Assembly (NCBI GenBank): GCA_026415035.1 | Contig: JAOAHX010000001.1 | Location: forward strand, 124,001-188,000 | From: Thermodesulfobacteriota bacterium | GTDB lineage: Bacteria > Desulfobacterota > BSN033 > UBA1163 | DNA length: 64,000 bases | Direction: 5' to 3' | Shown: piece after piece, positions 1-8,559 of the stretch | Numbering within the stretch: the stretch's first letter is position 1 | Layout of the letters: each line of letters opens with the position of its first letter | The notes under the pieces: model-generated | Databases searched by the model: none | Told to the model about the DNA's origin: nothing | Seen by the model: the letters and a program-made list of their open reading frames with translations, nothing else | Translations under genes and position numbers: made by a program

Positions 1-252
1 AAGCCCAAGAGCGTCTTCGAGCTGGTCAAGGCAGGAAAACTCTATGCTTATGTCATCACCGTCTGCGATGAGGCCAGTGCTGGCCGTTGCCCGGTCTTTC
101 CAGGGGTGACCAAGCGCCTGCACTGGAGCTTTCCCGACCCCGCGGAACTGACCGGAACAGAAGAGGAAAGATTGGAGAGGGTGAGGAAGATCCGGGATGA
201 CATCTGTGGGGCCGTCGAAGAGTTCTGTCAAATGGTGAGGGGCAAGAGGTAA
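1..252 (+). CDS. arsC: Arsenate reductase ArsC, thioredoxin-coupled type (3' part)
   Basis: The window opens inside this gene; 83 codons and a TAA stop remain. The product would reduce arsenate to arsenite in the cytoplasm, using a low-molecular-weight phosphatase fold. Visible family signatures are VITVCDEA, CPVFPG and HWSFPDP followed by the usual helical tail with VRKIRDDI. The N-terminal P-loop with the nucleophilic Cys lies before the window. LMW protein tyrosine phosphatases are the alternative, but the HWSFPDP segment is ArsC-specific. It converges on the phn operon with a 44-bp gap. Confidence 0.85.
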   Translation, partial: KPKSVFELVKAGKLYAYVITVCDEASAGRCPVFPGVTKRLHWSFPDPAELTGTEEERLERVRKIRDDICGAVEEFCQMVRGKR

Positions 253-296
253 GCGGTCCGCGTGGGGACGAAATCGGCCGAAGGGGCTTGGATGCC

Positions 297-1235
297 TCAG
301 GCCTCCGATTTCAAGCAGGTCTCGATCACGGCCCTTAAATTTTCTCTTGACTCCCCGAGATGACGGAAGTATCGGTTTCGAAGCTCCATGATGAACATTC
401 CCTCGTAGGAGGGAAGGTAAACGGACAAGAGGTCGGCGATCGGGATCTCCCCCCACCCCACCGGCATGTGGGCGTCCCCCCGTCCGAAGGGGATTTGATG
501 GGTTTGGATCTTCTCATGGTAATAGATAGCCCCCCCGTAATTATCGTGGACATGGGTATGGGCGATAAGAGGGGCGGCGGCCCGGACAGCCTCCACCGGG
601 TCAAAGCGATAAAAGAGGGCGGCCATATAGAGATGGCCTAAATCCAGATTGATCCTGACATTGGGCCTGCCGATCCGGGTGACCTGATCAAGTAGCCACT
701 CCATCTTCTCGCCATAACAATAGGGACTATGATGGAGGTAGGGCCTGGCGTTTTCGATACAGATCACGATCTGGGGGTATTCCTCCGAAAGCCGTAAGAT
801 CCGTTCCCTCTCGATCTCCATTAAACGATCGGCCACCTGCTTAGGGAGGGGGGTGCCGTTACGAACGGGGAAGGTCTCTTCGGGAACGAATCGGCCCGCG
901 TGGTAGACCAGAATACGGGATCCGATGGACAGGGTAAATTCGAGGCTCGCCTTGAAGACCGAATAGTGGATCTCCGGATTCCACTGGTCCATCAAATTTA
1001 ATGGGTTGGGGCTATGGACGCTGTAGGAAAAATCGAAGTCGTTTAGAATCCGTTGGACCTCTCGAAACCTCCGCTCATCCGGAAGGCCTCCTTTGATGGC
1101 ATCGACCCCGTGGACCGGAATCTCCACCGCTTCCATCCCAAGGTCGGCAAAGTGCTGAAGGTCCCTCCGCAGGGCCTCCAGGTCTCCGTCGATCCGAACC
1201 TCATCGATCTTGCAACCGATCTGGAACAAGGCCAC
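297..1235 (-). CDS. Sugar phosphate isomerase/epimerase-like TIM barrel protein, last gene of the phn operon
   Basis: 312 residues with the xylose-isomerase-like/AP endonuclease 2 fold: strands ending in VYHAGR, CIENARP, NLDLGHLYMA and HTHVHDN supply the usual Glu, Asp and His metal ligands. It begins 19 bp after phnM and is the promoter-distal member of the phn operon. A role in handling the ribose phosphate left by C-P bond cleavage is an inference from position; phnN and phnP are missing here. The start is a GTG with GGGAG directly against it. A TTG at 1229, five bases after GGGAGG, may be the real start. The substrate is unknown. Confidence 0.7.
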   Translation of the reverse strand: MALFQIGCKIDEVRIDGDLEALRRDLQHFADLGMEAVEIPVHGVDAIKGGLPDERRFREVQRILNDFDFSYSVHSPNPLNLMDQWNPEIHYSVFKASLEFTLSIGSRILVYHAGRFVPEETFPVRNGTPLPKQVADRLMEIERERILRLSEEYPQIVICIENARPYLHHSPYCYGEKMEWLLDQVTRIGRPNVRINLDLGHLYMAALFYRFDPVEAVRAAAPLIAHTHVHDNYGGAIYYHEKIQTHQIPFGRGDAHMPVGWGEIPIADLLSVYLPSYEGMFIMELRNRYFRHLGESRENLRAVIETCLKSEA

Positions 1236-1254
1236 CTCCCGTTCAAACCCTTAC

Positions 1255-2397
1255 CTAAAATATTTTCAAACCCCTTTTCCATACGCCCTTGATCACCGGG
1301 ATGGGGGGCTCCCATCTCACCTGGAGGAGATCGGCCCGCTTTCCCTCCTCAATCGCCCCACGGTCCCTGAGGTCCGATACCTGGGCGGGATGGAGCGTCA
1401 CGGTCGCCACAGCCTCGGGCAAGGAGAGGCCCAACTCTTGATAGAGGAGATAGGCGCCGTGAAGGAGACTGGAGGGGACATAATCCGACGAGAGGAGGTC
1501 GAGCAACCCTCTTTTGCCTAACTCCCTCGCAGAGACATTGCCCGAATGGGATCCCCCGAGGATGAGGTTGGGAGCGCCCATCAGAATCCTCAATCCGAAG
1601 GATCGGGCCGCCTTGGCGGCCTCGATCGTCGTGGGAAATTCACAAAGGACGATCCCCTCGGAGGCGGCCTCGGCGACATGCTCGGAGGTGGTATCGTCGT
1701 GGCTTGCGACCGGCAGCTGGCGCTCTTTGCAGAGCCCCAAGATGGCCTTTCTGTGACGGGAGGCATAGAGTCTCTGATTCGACTGCCGGGTCTCGATCAA
1801 CCGCCTCATCTCCTCATCGCTCAGACCATACCTTCCCTGATAATACTGGACCATCTTCGCCAGGCTGGTGAACTGTCGTTGTCCCGGGGTATGATCCATC
1901 AAGGAGACCAGTTTCACCAAGGGATGGGGAACCAGTCTCTCGAAGATCTCGAGGGTATGGGGATAACCGACCTCGCACCGAAGGTGCAACAGGTGATCCG
2001 CCCTGAGGAAACCCCGCTCCTGGGCGGCCAAAACCGCCGACATCATTTCGTCGAGGTCCCTCATTCGGGTGCTGTTCTCCACGAGGTCTCCGATGGCCAG
2101 GGCGTCGAAGACGGTCGTGATGCCTGCCGTCACCACGGCCGCGTCGTGGGAAAGGATCGCCGCCAAGGGGGGCCATCTCACCCCGGGCCGTGGGACCACG
2201 TGGGTCTCGAGGTGGTCGGTATGGAGTTCGATCAGGCCCGGGAGAAGAAAATCGCCCTCCAAATCGATCGCCTGGGGCAGATGACTCCTTCCCGTATCCA
2301 CCGCCTCGATAAGGCCTCGGCGGACCAGGAGGGTCCCCTCAAACACCTCCTTCGGTGTCACGATCCTCGCACGGGTCAGGATCACTTCATGGCTCAT
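1255..2397 (-). CDS. phnM: Alpha-D-ribose 1-methylphosphonate 5-triphosphate diphosphatase PhnM
   Basis: 380 residues of the amidohydrolase superfamily, close to the 378 of E. coli PhnM. It removes pyrophosphate from the 5-triphosphoribosyl phosphonate made by PhnGHI(L), giving the PhnJ substrate. Visible motifs are GLIELHTDHLE near residue 55 (metal-binding), ASHDDTTSEHV and the late EEGKRADLL segment. The ATG at 2397 overlaps the phnL TGA as ATGA, with AGGGG upstream. A TTG two codons earlier is the alternative start. Confidence 0.93.
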   Translation of the reverse strand: MSHEVILTRARIVTPKEVFEGTLLVRRGLIEAVDTGRSHLPQAIDLEGDFLLPGLIELHTDHLETHVVPRPGVRWPPLAAILSHDAAVVTAGITTVFDALAIGDLVENSTRMRDLDEMMSAVLAAQERGFLRADHLLHLRCEVGYPHTLEIFERLVPHPLVKLVSLMDHTPGQRQFTSLAKMVQYYQGRYGLSDEEMRRLIETRQSNQRLYASRHRKAILGLCKERQLPVASHDDTTSEHVAEAASEGIVLCEFPTTIEAAKAARSFGLRILMGAPNLILGGSHSGNVSARELGKRGLLDLLSSDYVPSSLLHGAYLLYQELGLSLPEAVATVTLHPAQVSDLRDRGAIEEGKRADLLQVRWEPPIPVIKGVWKRGLKIF

Positions 2398-3089
2398 GAC
2401 CAAATCCCCTCGTCCACCATCACCCTCCGGGTGGAGACGGCCTCCCTCACCTCCCGGTCATGAAAGACCCCTACGATCGCCGCTCCCCTCGCCTTTGCCT
2501 CTTCGATGAATTGAACGACGATTCGGCGATTCGTCTCGTCCAGTGAGGCGGTCGGCTCGTCGAGAAGGAGAATCGGATAAGGGAAGATGAAGCCCCTGGC
2601 CAGGTTGACCCTCTGCTGTTCCCCTCCGGAGAAGGTCGTGGGTGAAACGTTCCAAAGTCGTTCGGGAAGGTTGAGACGCCTTAGGAGAACCATGGCCTGA
2701 TGGCGGCCCTCCTCCTTTGTCGCCCCGGCACGCCAAAGCGGCTCGGCAACGACATCGACAGCAGGAACCCTCGGGATCACGCGAAGGAATTGGCTCACAT
2801 AGCCGAGGGTGTGCTTTCGAATATCGTAAACCTGCCAGGGCTCAGCCCTAAAGAGGTCCACCCAGTTCTCCCGATGGTAGACCCAGACCTTCCCGTCGTT
2901 TGGCTGATAATTTCCATAGAGGATCCGAAGCAGGGTGCTCTTCCCGATGCCCGAAGGGCCGCAGAGGGCCACACATTCGCCCGCGCCGACCTCCAGGTCG
3001 ACTCCCTTCAGCACAGGGAGGTTGAGCCCCCCCTGAAGGTGGAGCACGAAGGTCTTGATGACTCTCTCTGCCCGTAATCTTAGATCCAT
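2394..3089 (-). CDS. phnL: C-P lyase complex ATP-binding protein PhnL
   Basis: 231 residues, an ABC-type ATPase subunit of the carbon-phosphorus lyase machinery rather than a transporter. Walker A is GPSGIGKST, the signature is FSGGEQQRVNLA and Walker B is ILLLDEPTASLD. PhnL is associated with the PhnGHIJK core and is needed with PhnI for ribosylation of the phosphonate. It lies 22 bp after phnK and overlaps phnM by 4 bp, so it is in the same transcript. The start is an ATG with only a weak Shine-Dalgarno sequence. Confidence 0.93.
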   Translation of the reverse strand: MDLRLRAERVIKTFVLHLQGGLNLPVLKGVDLEVGAGECVALCGPSGIGKSTLLRILYGNYQPNDGKVWVYHRENWVDLFRAEPWQVYDIRKHTLGYVSQFLRVIPRVPAVDVVAEPLWRAGATKEEGRHQAMVLLRRLNLPERLWNVSPTTFSGGEQQRVNLARGFIFPYPILLLDEPTASLDETNRRIVVQFIEEAKARGAAIVGVFHDREVREAVSTRRVMVDEGIWS

Positions 3090-3111
3090 ATCCCGATCCG
3101 CCCCCTCCCCC

Positions 3112-3909
3112 TCAGGCTTGAAGTACCGAGGAGACGAGAAGCTGTGTATAAGGATGGTGAGGGTCGTCCAGAACCTGATCGGTCAGGCCGGCCTCCACCA
3201 CCTCTCCATCCTTCATGACCAACAGGCGGTGGGCCAGAAGCCTCGCCACCGAAAGATCATGGGTCACGAGGACCAGGGAGAGATTTAACTCGGCCACCAA
3301 TCTCCGGAGCAGGTCGAGGAGCCGGGCCTGGACCGAGACATCCAGCCCTCCGGTCGGCTCGTCCATGAGGACGAGGCGTGGGGAGGTGACCAGGGTCCTT
3401 GCAAGCTGAAGTCTCTGGAGCATTCCGCCCGAGAAGGTCTCGGGAAGGTCCGTCGCTCGGGTCGGGTCGATCTCCACCCGGTCGAGCCACCGGAGGACTT
3501 CCTCCCTGATCCTCCCGTAATGGCGCTCCCCCAGGGCCATCAACCGCTCTCCGATATTGGCCCCAGCACTGACCTTCATGCGAAGGCCCTCCCTCGGATT
3601 CTGCCTCACCATCCCCCATTCCGTTCGCATCAGATGACGCTTTTTGGATTCAGGGATCTGGCCGAGGTCAACCCAACCCTCCCCCTCCATCCGGTAGAGG
3701 ATTTGTCCTCCAGAGGGTTCGACTTGATGAGAGATGGCATGGAGGAGGGTCGTCTTGCCCGATCCCGACTCCCCCACGATCCCCAGGACCTCTCCGGGCC
3801 AGAGGTCGAAGGAGATCCTCCAGCATCCGAGACGGGGACCATATAATTTCGAAAGATTCACCACCCTCAAAATAGGATCGGGTTCCTTGGGCACGACCCT
3901 GCCTCTCAT
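3112..3909 (-). CDS. phnK: C-P lyase complex ATP-binding protein PhnK
   Basis: 265 residues, the ABC-type ATPase that docks on the PhnGHIJ core. Walker A is GESGSGKTT, the signature FSGGMLQRLQLA and Walker B LVLMDEPTGGLD; the C-terminal region HHPYTQLLVSSVL is typical of PhnK and Opp/Dpp-type ATPases. The reading frame is open for 31 more codons upstream, but the ATG at 3909 forms an ATGA junction with the phnJ stop, which fixes the start and suggests translational coupling. Confidence 0.94.
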   Translation of the reverse strand: MRGRVVPKEPDPILRVVNLSKLYGPRLGCWRISFDLWPGEVLGIVGESGSGKTTLLHAISHQVEPSGGQILYRMEGEGWVDLGQIPESKKRHLMRTEWGMVRQNPREGLRMKVSAGANIGERLMALGERHYGRIREEVLRWLDRVEIDPTRATDLPETFSGGMLQRLQLARTLVTSPRLVLMDEPTGGLDVSVQARLLDLLRRLVAELNLSLVLVTHDLSVARLLAHRLLVMKDGEVVEAGLTDQVLDDPHHPYTQLLVSSVLQA

Positions 3910-4859
3910 GGGGAATCCTTTTTCAGGGCCGACGATCGGGCTCCGACGATCTTGGGAGAAAAGGCCGGTGGCCGTGGGGAGGTGGTCCTCCGGCCCTGGC
4001 AATAGTCTGTGTCGGAACAGACGAAGAGTCGGCTTCCATGGTCATCTAAGATGATTTCGTCCAAGTAGCTCTCCCTCGATCCGCAGAGGGCGCAGCACTC
4101 CTCCCAACGTTCGATCTCGAAGGGATGATCCTCGAAATCGAGGCTTTTGACCGAGGTATAGGGAGGGATGGCATAGATCCGTTTTTCCCGGCCCGCGCCA
4201 AAGAGTTGGAGGGCGGGCATGTGGTCCATCTTGGGGTTATCGAATCTCGGGATGGGAGAGGGGCTGGCGATATAACGTTGATGGACCAGAACAGGATACA
4301 TGAAGGCGGTGGCGATCCGGCCATGGAGGGAAATGTCCTCGTAGAGTTTGACATACATCAAGCCGTAATCGGCCAGGGCGTGCATCTTTCGGGTCTCTGG
4401 CTCCCTGGGTTCGAGGAACCTCAGGGGCTCTGGGATGGGCACCTGATAGATGAGGATCTGCCCCTCCCGGAGAGGTGTCTCGGGGATTCGGTGTCGGGTC
4501 TGGATCAAGGTGGCTTCCGTCGTCCTCTCCGTCACCCTCACCCCGCTCGTTTTGACAAAGAATTGCTTGATGCTGACCGCATTGGTCGTATCGTCTGACC
4601 CTTGGTCGATCACCTTCAGGACATCTTCGGGTCCGATGAGCGAGGCGGTGATCTGGATGCCACCGGTGCCCCAACCGAGGGGGAGCGGCATTTCACGGCT
4701 CCCGAAAGGGATTTGGTGGCCGGGGATGGCAATGGCCTTAAGGAGAGTCCGACGGATCATTCGCTTCGTGCCTTCGTCGAGGTAGGCATAATTGTATCCC
4801 TGGGCACCTATCGAAGTTTCCGCCTTCAGCCGTTTTCTCAGGCTCAGGGGCCTTTTCAT
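3906..4859 (-). CDS. phnJ: Alpha-D-ribose 1-methylphosphonate 5-phosphate C-P lyase PhnJ
   Basis: 317 residues; the radical-SAM enzyme that breaks the C-P bond. The unusual PhnJ cysteine pattern is present: CALC near residues 256-259, the third cluster Cys 22 residues on (VCSD) and the presumed thiyl Cys six further (DTDYC). The start at MKRPLSLRKRL is chosen for the AGGAG eight bases upstream; the open frame before it overlaps phnI and lacks family similarity. The C-terminus runs about 30 basic, proline-rich residues past the last Cys, making it longer than the 281-residue E. coli protein. It overlaps phnK as ATGA. Confidence 0.95.
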   Translation of the reverse strand: MKRPLSLRKRLKAETSIGAQGYNYAYLDEGTKRMIRRTLLKAIAIPGHQIPFGSREMPLPLGWGTGGIQITASLIGPEDVLKVIDQGSDDTTNAVSIKQFFVKTSGVRVTERTTEATLIQTRHRIPETPLREGQILIYQVPIPEPLRFLEPREPETRKMHALADYGLMYVKLYEDISLHGRIATAFMYPVLVHQRYIASPSPIPRFDNPKMDHMPALQLFGAGREKRIYAIPPYTSVKSLDFEDHPFEIERWEECCALCGSRESYLDEIILDDHGSRLFVCSDTDYCQGRRTTSPRPPAFSPKIVGARSSALKKDSP

Positions 4860-4861
4860 TT

Positions 4862-5956
4862 TCACTCCTTGCCTCCGGAGGATTTCCTCCCCTCCCTCAA
4901 TTTTCGAATCAGGCTCAATTCGGCCTGGAAATCGACGTAGTGGGGTAGCTTGAGGTGCTCGACGAAACCGGAGGCCTGGACGTTGTCGCTGTGCATCAGG
5001 ACAAACTCCTCGTCCTGGGCAGGTGCCTCCACGGGTTCCCCCCACTCCTTTCCCCGCAAGGCCCGATCGAGCAGCGATATGGCAATGGCCTTTCGCTCAC
5101 AGTGGCCGAAGGTGAGCCCATAGCCCCGGGTCAAACAGGGGGGTTGTTCCGAGGTCCCTTTGAATTGGTTGATCATCTGGCACTCCGTCACTGTAATCTC
5201 TCCGATCTCGATGGGGAAGCCTAATTCCGGCGGGACGACCTCCACCGACACCTCTCCCACCCGGATCTCTCCGATAAAAGGGTGATTGTATCCAAAACCC
5301 CGTTGTGTCGAATAGGCCATCGAGAGGAGGAATCCCTCGTCCCCGCGGGCCAGGTTCTGGAGCCTGAGGTCCCGTGGCGCCGGAATCTGCAGGGGCTGAA
5401 GGGTGAGATCTTGAACCTTTTCATCAGGATCACTCTTCTCTGCCAGGACCAAACCTTCCTGGTTGAGGAAATCGATCACCCTTGGGAAGTCGGCCTGCTT
5501 TTGAGAAAGACCCATGGGGATCAAGTTCGTCTCTTCCGGGGGATTGGAGGGTCCGAGGAGCGAAAAATCGAGCAAGCGATGCGTATAATCGTAGGTCGGT
5601 CCCAAGATCTGCCCCCCCGGGATATCCTTAAAGGCCGAGGAGATCCGCCTCCGGATCCTCATCCTGGAAGTATCGATCGGAGAGGAGACACCAAAACGCG
5701 TCAGCGTGGTTCGATACGCCCGAAGTAAAAAGATGGCCTCGATCAGATCGCCGGCGGCCTGCTTGATGGCCAGGGCGGCCAATTCGGGGTCATAGAGGGA
5801 GCCCTCCGCCATGACCCGGTCCACCGCCAGATAGAGCTGCTGCCGCACCTGCTCGATGCTCAACTCCGGAACCGAGGGATCGCCCCTCCGGACCTCGGCC
5901 AGAAGACGATGGGCGTTTGAAATGGCCTTCTCTCCGCCTTTGGTGGCTACGTACAT
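4862..5956 (-). CDS. phnI: C-P lyase core subunit PhnI (nucleosidase/phosphonate ribosyltransferase)
   Basis: 364 residues (E. coli 354). PhnI displaces adenine from ATP with the phosphonate, with PhnG, PhnH and PhnL. The start MYVATKGGEKAI is the conserved family N-terminus; the frame stays open far upstream but that part is antisense-like phnH sequence. The C-terminal half contains the expected TECQMINQFKGT, LTRGYGLTFGHCERKAI and VLMHSDNVQASGFVEHLKLP segments. It overlaps phnH by 10 bp and ends 2 bp before phnJ. Confidence 0.95.
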   Translation of the reverse strand: MYVATKGGEKAISNAHRLLAEVRRGDPSVPELSIEQVRQQLYLAVDRVMAEGSLYDPELAALAIKQAAGDLIEAIFLLRAYRTTLTRFGVSSPIDTSRMRIRRRISSAFKDIPGGQILGPTYDYTHRLLDFSLLGPSNPPEETNLIPMGLSQKQADFPRVIDFLNQEGLVLAEKSDPDEKVQDLTLQPLQIPAPRDLRLQNLARGDEGFLLSMAYSTQRGFGYNHPFIGEIRVGEVSVEVVPPELGFPIEIGEITVTECQMINQFKGTSEQPPCLTRGYGLTFGHCERKAIAISLLDRALRGKEWGEPVEAPAQDEEFVLMHSDNVQASGFVEHLKLPHYVDFQAELSLIRKLREGRKSSGGKE

Positions 5957-6558
5957 GACGACTCCATGACCCTCGTGGTTCGGGGCAGCCCTACGATCGC
6001 CTCCCTCGAGAGGAAGAGGACATCGATGCCCAAGGGATAACGGTGGTGATTGAGGTCCCAAGCCTTCCAGAAGGCTTCGGTCAATCCCTCGATCGCGATC
6101 CGTTCTTGGGACCGGATCCCCGGCCCGATAAACGTCCTTCCTGTGCCGGAGATGAAGCCCTCGACCTGAATGAGGAGGGTGGCCGATCTTTCTGGAAACT
6201 CCTCCTCTCCTGGGGAAAACGGTTCCAGATCGATCTCCGACCCGGGCTTCGTAAAAATCCCGAAACTGGCAAGAGAGGGAGCCTCGACGATGGGACATCC
6301 ACAGTGGAACCGGAGCCAATCGACCATCTCGGCCGTCTTCCCATAATCGACCCAAAGGGGCGTCTCGAGATCGAGCAGGGTGAGACAGACGGCCCCGGTG
6401 GTCGGGTAAAGGGGGTTGGGGGCGGCCTGGGCGGCTGGCATCGGAACGACCCTCCCTGGGTAGGAGAGGGCTTTTAAAATCTGTCGAAAAGTGGCCTGGC
6501 TTTCGAAGACCGGGTTTGAAAAACCCGGAAGGAGTTGGCCCCAAGCGGGTGGCTTCAT
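5947..6558 (-). CDS. phnH: C-P lyase core subunit PhnH
   Basis: 203 residues, a structural and catalytic-support subunit of the PhnGHIJ core with a PLP-transferase-like fold without the cofactor. The N-terminus FSNPVFESQATFRQILKALSYPGR is family-typical (here paraphrased by its key residues FR-x-I-L-x-A-L-S-x-PG). GIDVLFL near the end is also conserved. It overlaps phnG by 4 bp (ATGA) and phnI by 10 bp, so the three subunits are probably made in fixed ratio. Confidence 0.93.
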   Translation of the reverse strand: MKPPAWGQLLPGFSNPVFESQATFRQILKALSYPGRVVPMPAAQAAPNPLYPTTGAVCLTLLDLETPLWVDYGKTAEMVDWLRFHCGCPIVEAPSLASFGIFTKPGSEIDLEPFSPGEEEFPERSATLLIQVEGFISGTGRTFIGPGIRSQERIAIEGLTEAFWKAWDLNHHRYPLGIDVLFLSREAIVGLPRTTRVMESSCT

Positions 6559-7004
6559 CCGTCGTCCTCCCCTCGAACCAGTGTGAAGAACTCGACTCTC
6601 GTCTCCGAGATCTTCTGGGCCATCCTGGCCTCCCGCTTTCGGTTCGCCTGCTGGAGCCTACGGATCACGAGGTCCATCAATGCCTCATGCTGCGCAGGGT
6701 CTTGCAAGAGGGCATCGAGGAGGGCGGCCAGTTCCGCATGTCGTGGATTTCGGCCTATCACATAAGCGGTTCCCTGAAACCCTTCCCTCACCTGAACCGT
6801 GCAGCGGGTCACTGTCACCTCTCCGAGGTTGAAGGGCTTTCCCGTTCCCCCGGCCCTCGCCCGGACCATCACCAACCCCGTCTCGGGAGGCCTCAAAAAG
6901 CGGTAATGGGGCCTCTCCCCCAAGAACCCCCAGATCTCCTCCAGCTCTTTGGGGTCGGCCTTCGCCAAGATGGACATCCATTCTCTCCGGGTCAACGGCT
7001 CCAT
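6555..7004 (-). CDS. phnG: C-P lyase core subunit PhnG
   Basis: 149 residues, the same size as E. coli PhnG (150). It forms part of the (GHIJ)2 core. Family features are the N-terminal RREWMSILAKA, the central TGLVMVRARAGGTGKPFNLGE-type stretch and the conserved GYVIGR-like segment seen here as AYVIGRNPRHAELAALLDA. It follows the acetyltransferase gene by 15 bp and overlaps phnH as ATGA. No phnF regulator precedes it, in contrast to E. coli. Confidence 0.92.
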   Translation of the reverse strand: MEPLTRREWMSILAKADPKELEEIWGFLGERPHYRFLRPPETGLVMVRARAGGTGKPFNLGEVTVTRCTVQVREGFQGTAYVIGRNPRHAELAALLDALLQDPAQHEALMDLVIRRLQQANRKREARMAQKISETRVEFFTLVRGEDDG

Positions 7005-7019
7005 CCTTTCTCTCTCCCC

Positions 7020-7691
7020 CTACGCCTTCCTGAAAAGAGGATCGTATTTTTCGCAAAAAAGGGGGGCATCCAATTCACGGAAGTCCTTCAGACACCCTTT
7101 GAGTTTCTCATGAGACCAATTCCACCAAGCGATCCTCATCAGGGAGGCCTCCACGTCCTCAGCCACTCGCCGCCGAATCAGCTTGGCCGGGTTTCCGGCC
7201 ACGATCGTGTAGGGAGCCACCTCTTTCGTCACGACCGACCCGGCGCCGACGACCGCTCCGGTCCCGATTCGAAGGCCTGGCAGAATGGTGACGCCGTGGC
7301 CGATCCAGACGTCATGGCCGATCGTCACCCTGTTCTCCCTTCGCCATTGAAAGATGGCCTCGTCGTCCTCTCCGAATTCGTAGAACCGGCTCCGGTAGGT
7401 GAAGTGGTGCGTGGTGGCCCGCCACGTCGGGTGATTGGGGGGATTGATCCGGGTGTTACTGGCAATGGAGCAGAACTTTCCGATCTCGGCATAGATGATC
7501 TGACAGTCCTCCATGACGTAGCTATAATCCCCGAACTCGGTCTCTTCCATCCGGGTTCTCTCTCCGACATAAGTCCATTTCCCGAGGCAGGAGCGGAGGA
7601 CCTTGGCGCTCGGTTCGATCACCGGGTCTCCCGTCTTTCCACCGAATAAGCCCGGTTCTTCCGTGAGGAAGGAGACAGGGGCCCATCTCAT
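7020..7691 (-). CDS. Hexapeptide-repeat acetyltransferase of phosphonate operons
   Basis: 223 residues of left-handed beta-helix (LbH) type: hexapeptide turns run from about residue 25 (IEPSAKVLRSCLGKWTYVG) to about 180, with the loop NPPNHPTW and the catalytic-type His in TTHHFTYRS. It resembles the xenobiotic/chloramphenicol acetyltransferase branch that is often encoded in phn clusters. Acetylation of an aminophosphonate or detoxification of an intermediate is an inference. The ATG at 7691 overlaps the phnE stop as ATGA; the longer open frame upstream is rejected because it lies in the phnE gene. Confidence 0.85.
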   Translation of the reverse strand: MRWAPVSFLTEEPGLFGGKTGDPVIEPSAKVLRSCLGKWTYVGERTRMEETEFGDYSYVMEDCQIIYAEIGKFCSIASNTRINPPNHPTWRATTHHFTYRSRFYEFGEDDEAIFQWRRENRVTIGHDVWIGHGVTILPGLRIGTGAVVGAGSVVTKEVAPYTIVAGNPAKLIRRRVAEDVEASLMRIAWWNWSHEKLKGCLKDFRELDAPLFCEKYDPLFRKA

Positions 7692-8542
7692 TGCAGAACC
7701 TCCTGGCCGATCACTCTCCTTCTCAGATAGTCTGAGATCCGCTCGGCCATCCAGATCAAGAGAAGGGTCACCAGGGTGATGGCCAGGGCATCCGCATATC
7801 GGAAGAGGCTCATGGCCATCTGGAGATCGACACCGATCCCCCCTCCACCGACCACACCGAGAAAGAGAGCCACCCTCAGATTGATGTCGAACCGATAGAG
7901 CGTGTTGGCGATGAGGGAGGGTAACACCTGCGGCAAAACGGCATAGCGGATCACCTGAAGCCTGGTCGCCCCTCCCGATTCTATCGATTCGAGGGGCTTG
8001 GGGTCGATGACCTCGATCGCCTCGGCAAAGAGCTTCCCGAGCATCCCGATCGTTCCCAGGGCAATGACCAACATCCCGGCAAAGGGACCCAAACCGATGA
8101 CCACGACGAGCAGGAGAATATAGATGAGGGGCGGGATGGTCCTCTCCAAGGCCAAAAGTCGTTTGGCCACCTCTCGGACGATCGGTGAAGGCGACACGTT
8201 GGCGGCCCCCAAGAGTCCCAAAAAGAAGGCCCCCAGGGCTCCCCAGAACGTGCCGACAAAGGCCATGGAGAGGGTCTCGAGGATGGACCACAAGATCTTC
8301 CCTCTCCAAAAAACCTCCCAATTGGGAGGGAGCATCTCGCTCACCAGGTTGAAGAAGTGGGGGATCCCTTCGATGAAGAGCTGCGGGCTGATCTTCAGAT
8401 CGATCAGGCAATAGGTGAAAAGGAGCAAAAGGAGGAGAGCCGGTAGGAGGGAGCCCAAGGACCATCTTCGATAGCCCCTCGGGTTCGACCTCCTCTGGCT
8501 TTCGACCTTTTCTGCCGTTGCCCTTAGGGGGAGAAATTCCAT
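7688..8542 (-). CDS. phnE: Phosphonate ABC transporter permease PhnE (second copy)
   Basis: 284 residues with about six membrane segments and the permease EAA loop (ESGGATRLQVIRYAVLPQVLPSLIANTLYRFDINLR). It probably pairs with the next upstream permease to form the inner-membrane channel of a phosphonate importer. An upstream in-frame ATG at 8620 would overlap the preceding gene; the ATG at 8542 has GAGGG upstream and lies 17 bp after the other phnE, so it is preferred. The N-terminus is about 45 residues of basic, soluble sequence. Confidence 0.88.
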   Translation of the reverse strand: MEFLPLRATAEKVESQRRSNPRGYRRWSLGSLLPALLLLLLFTYCLIDLKISPQLFIEGIPHFFNLVSEMLPPNWEVFWRGKILWSILETLSMAFVGTFWGALGAFFLGLLGAANVSPSPIVREVAKRLLALERTIPPLIYILLLVVVIGLGPFAGMLVIALGTIGMLGKLFAEAIEVIDPKPLESIESGGATRLQVIRYAVLPQVLPSLIANTLYRFDINLRVALFLGVVGGGGIGVDLQMAMSLFRYADALAITLVTLLLIWMAERISDYLRRRVIGQEVLQ

Positions 8543-8559
8543 GCTTCGTTCCCTCTTCC

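Noticed and set aside
4860-6544. Long N-terminal extensions of phnJ and phnI frames
   Set aside because: The extra parts lie in the neighbouring phn genes in another frame; conserved N-termini and ribosome sites support the shorter starts.
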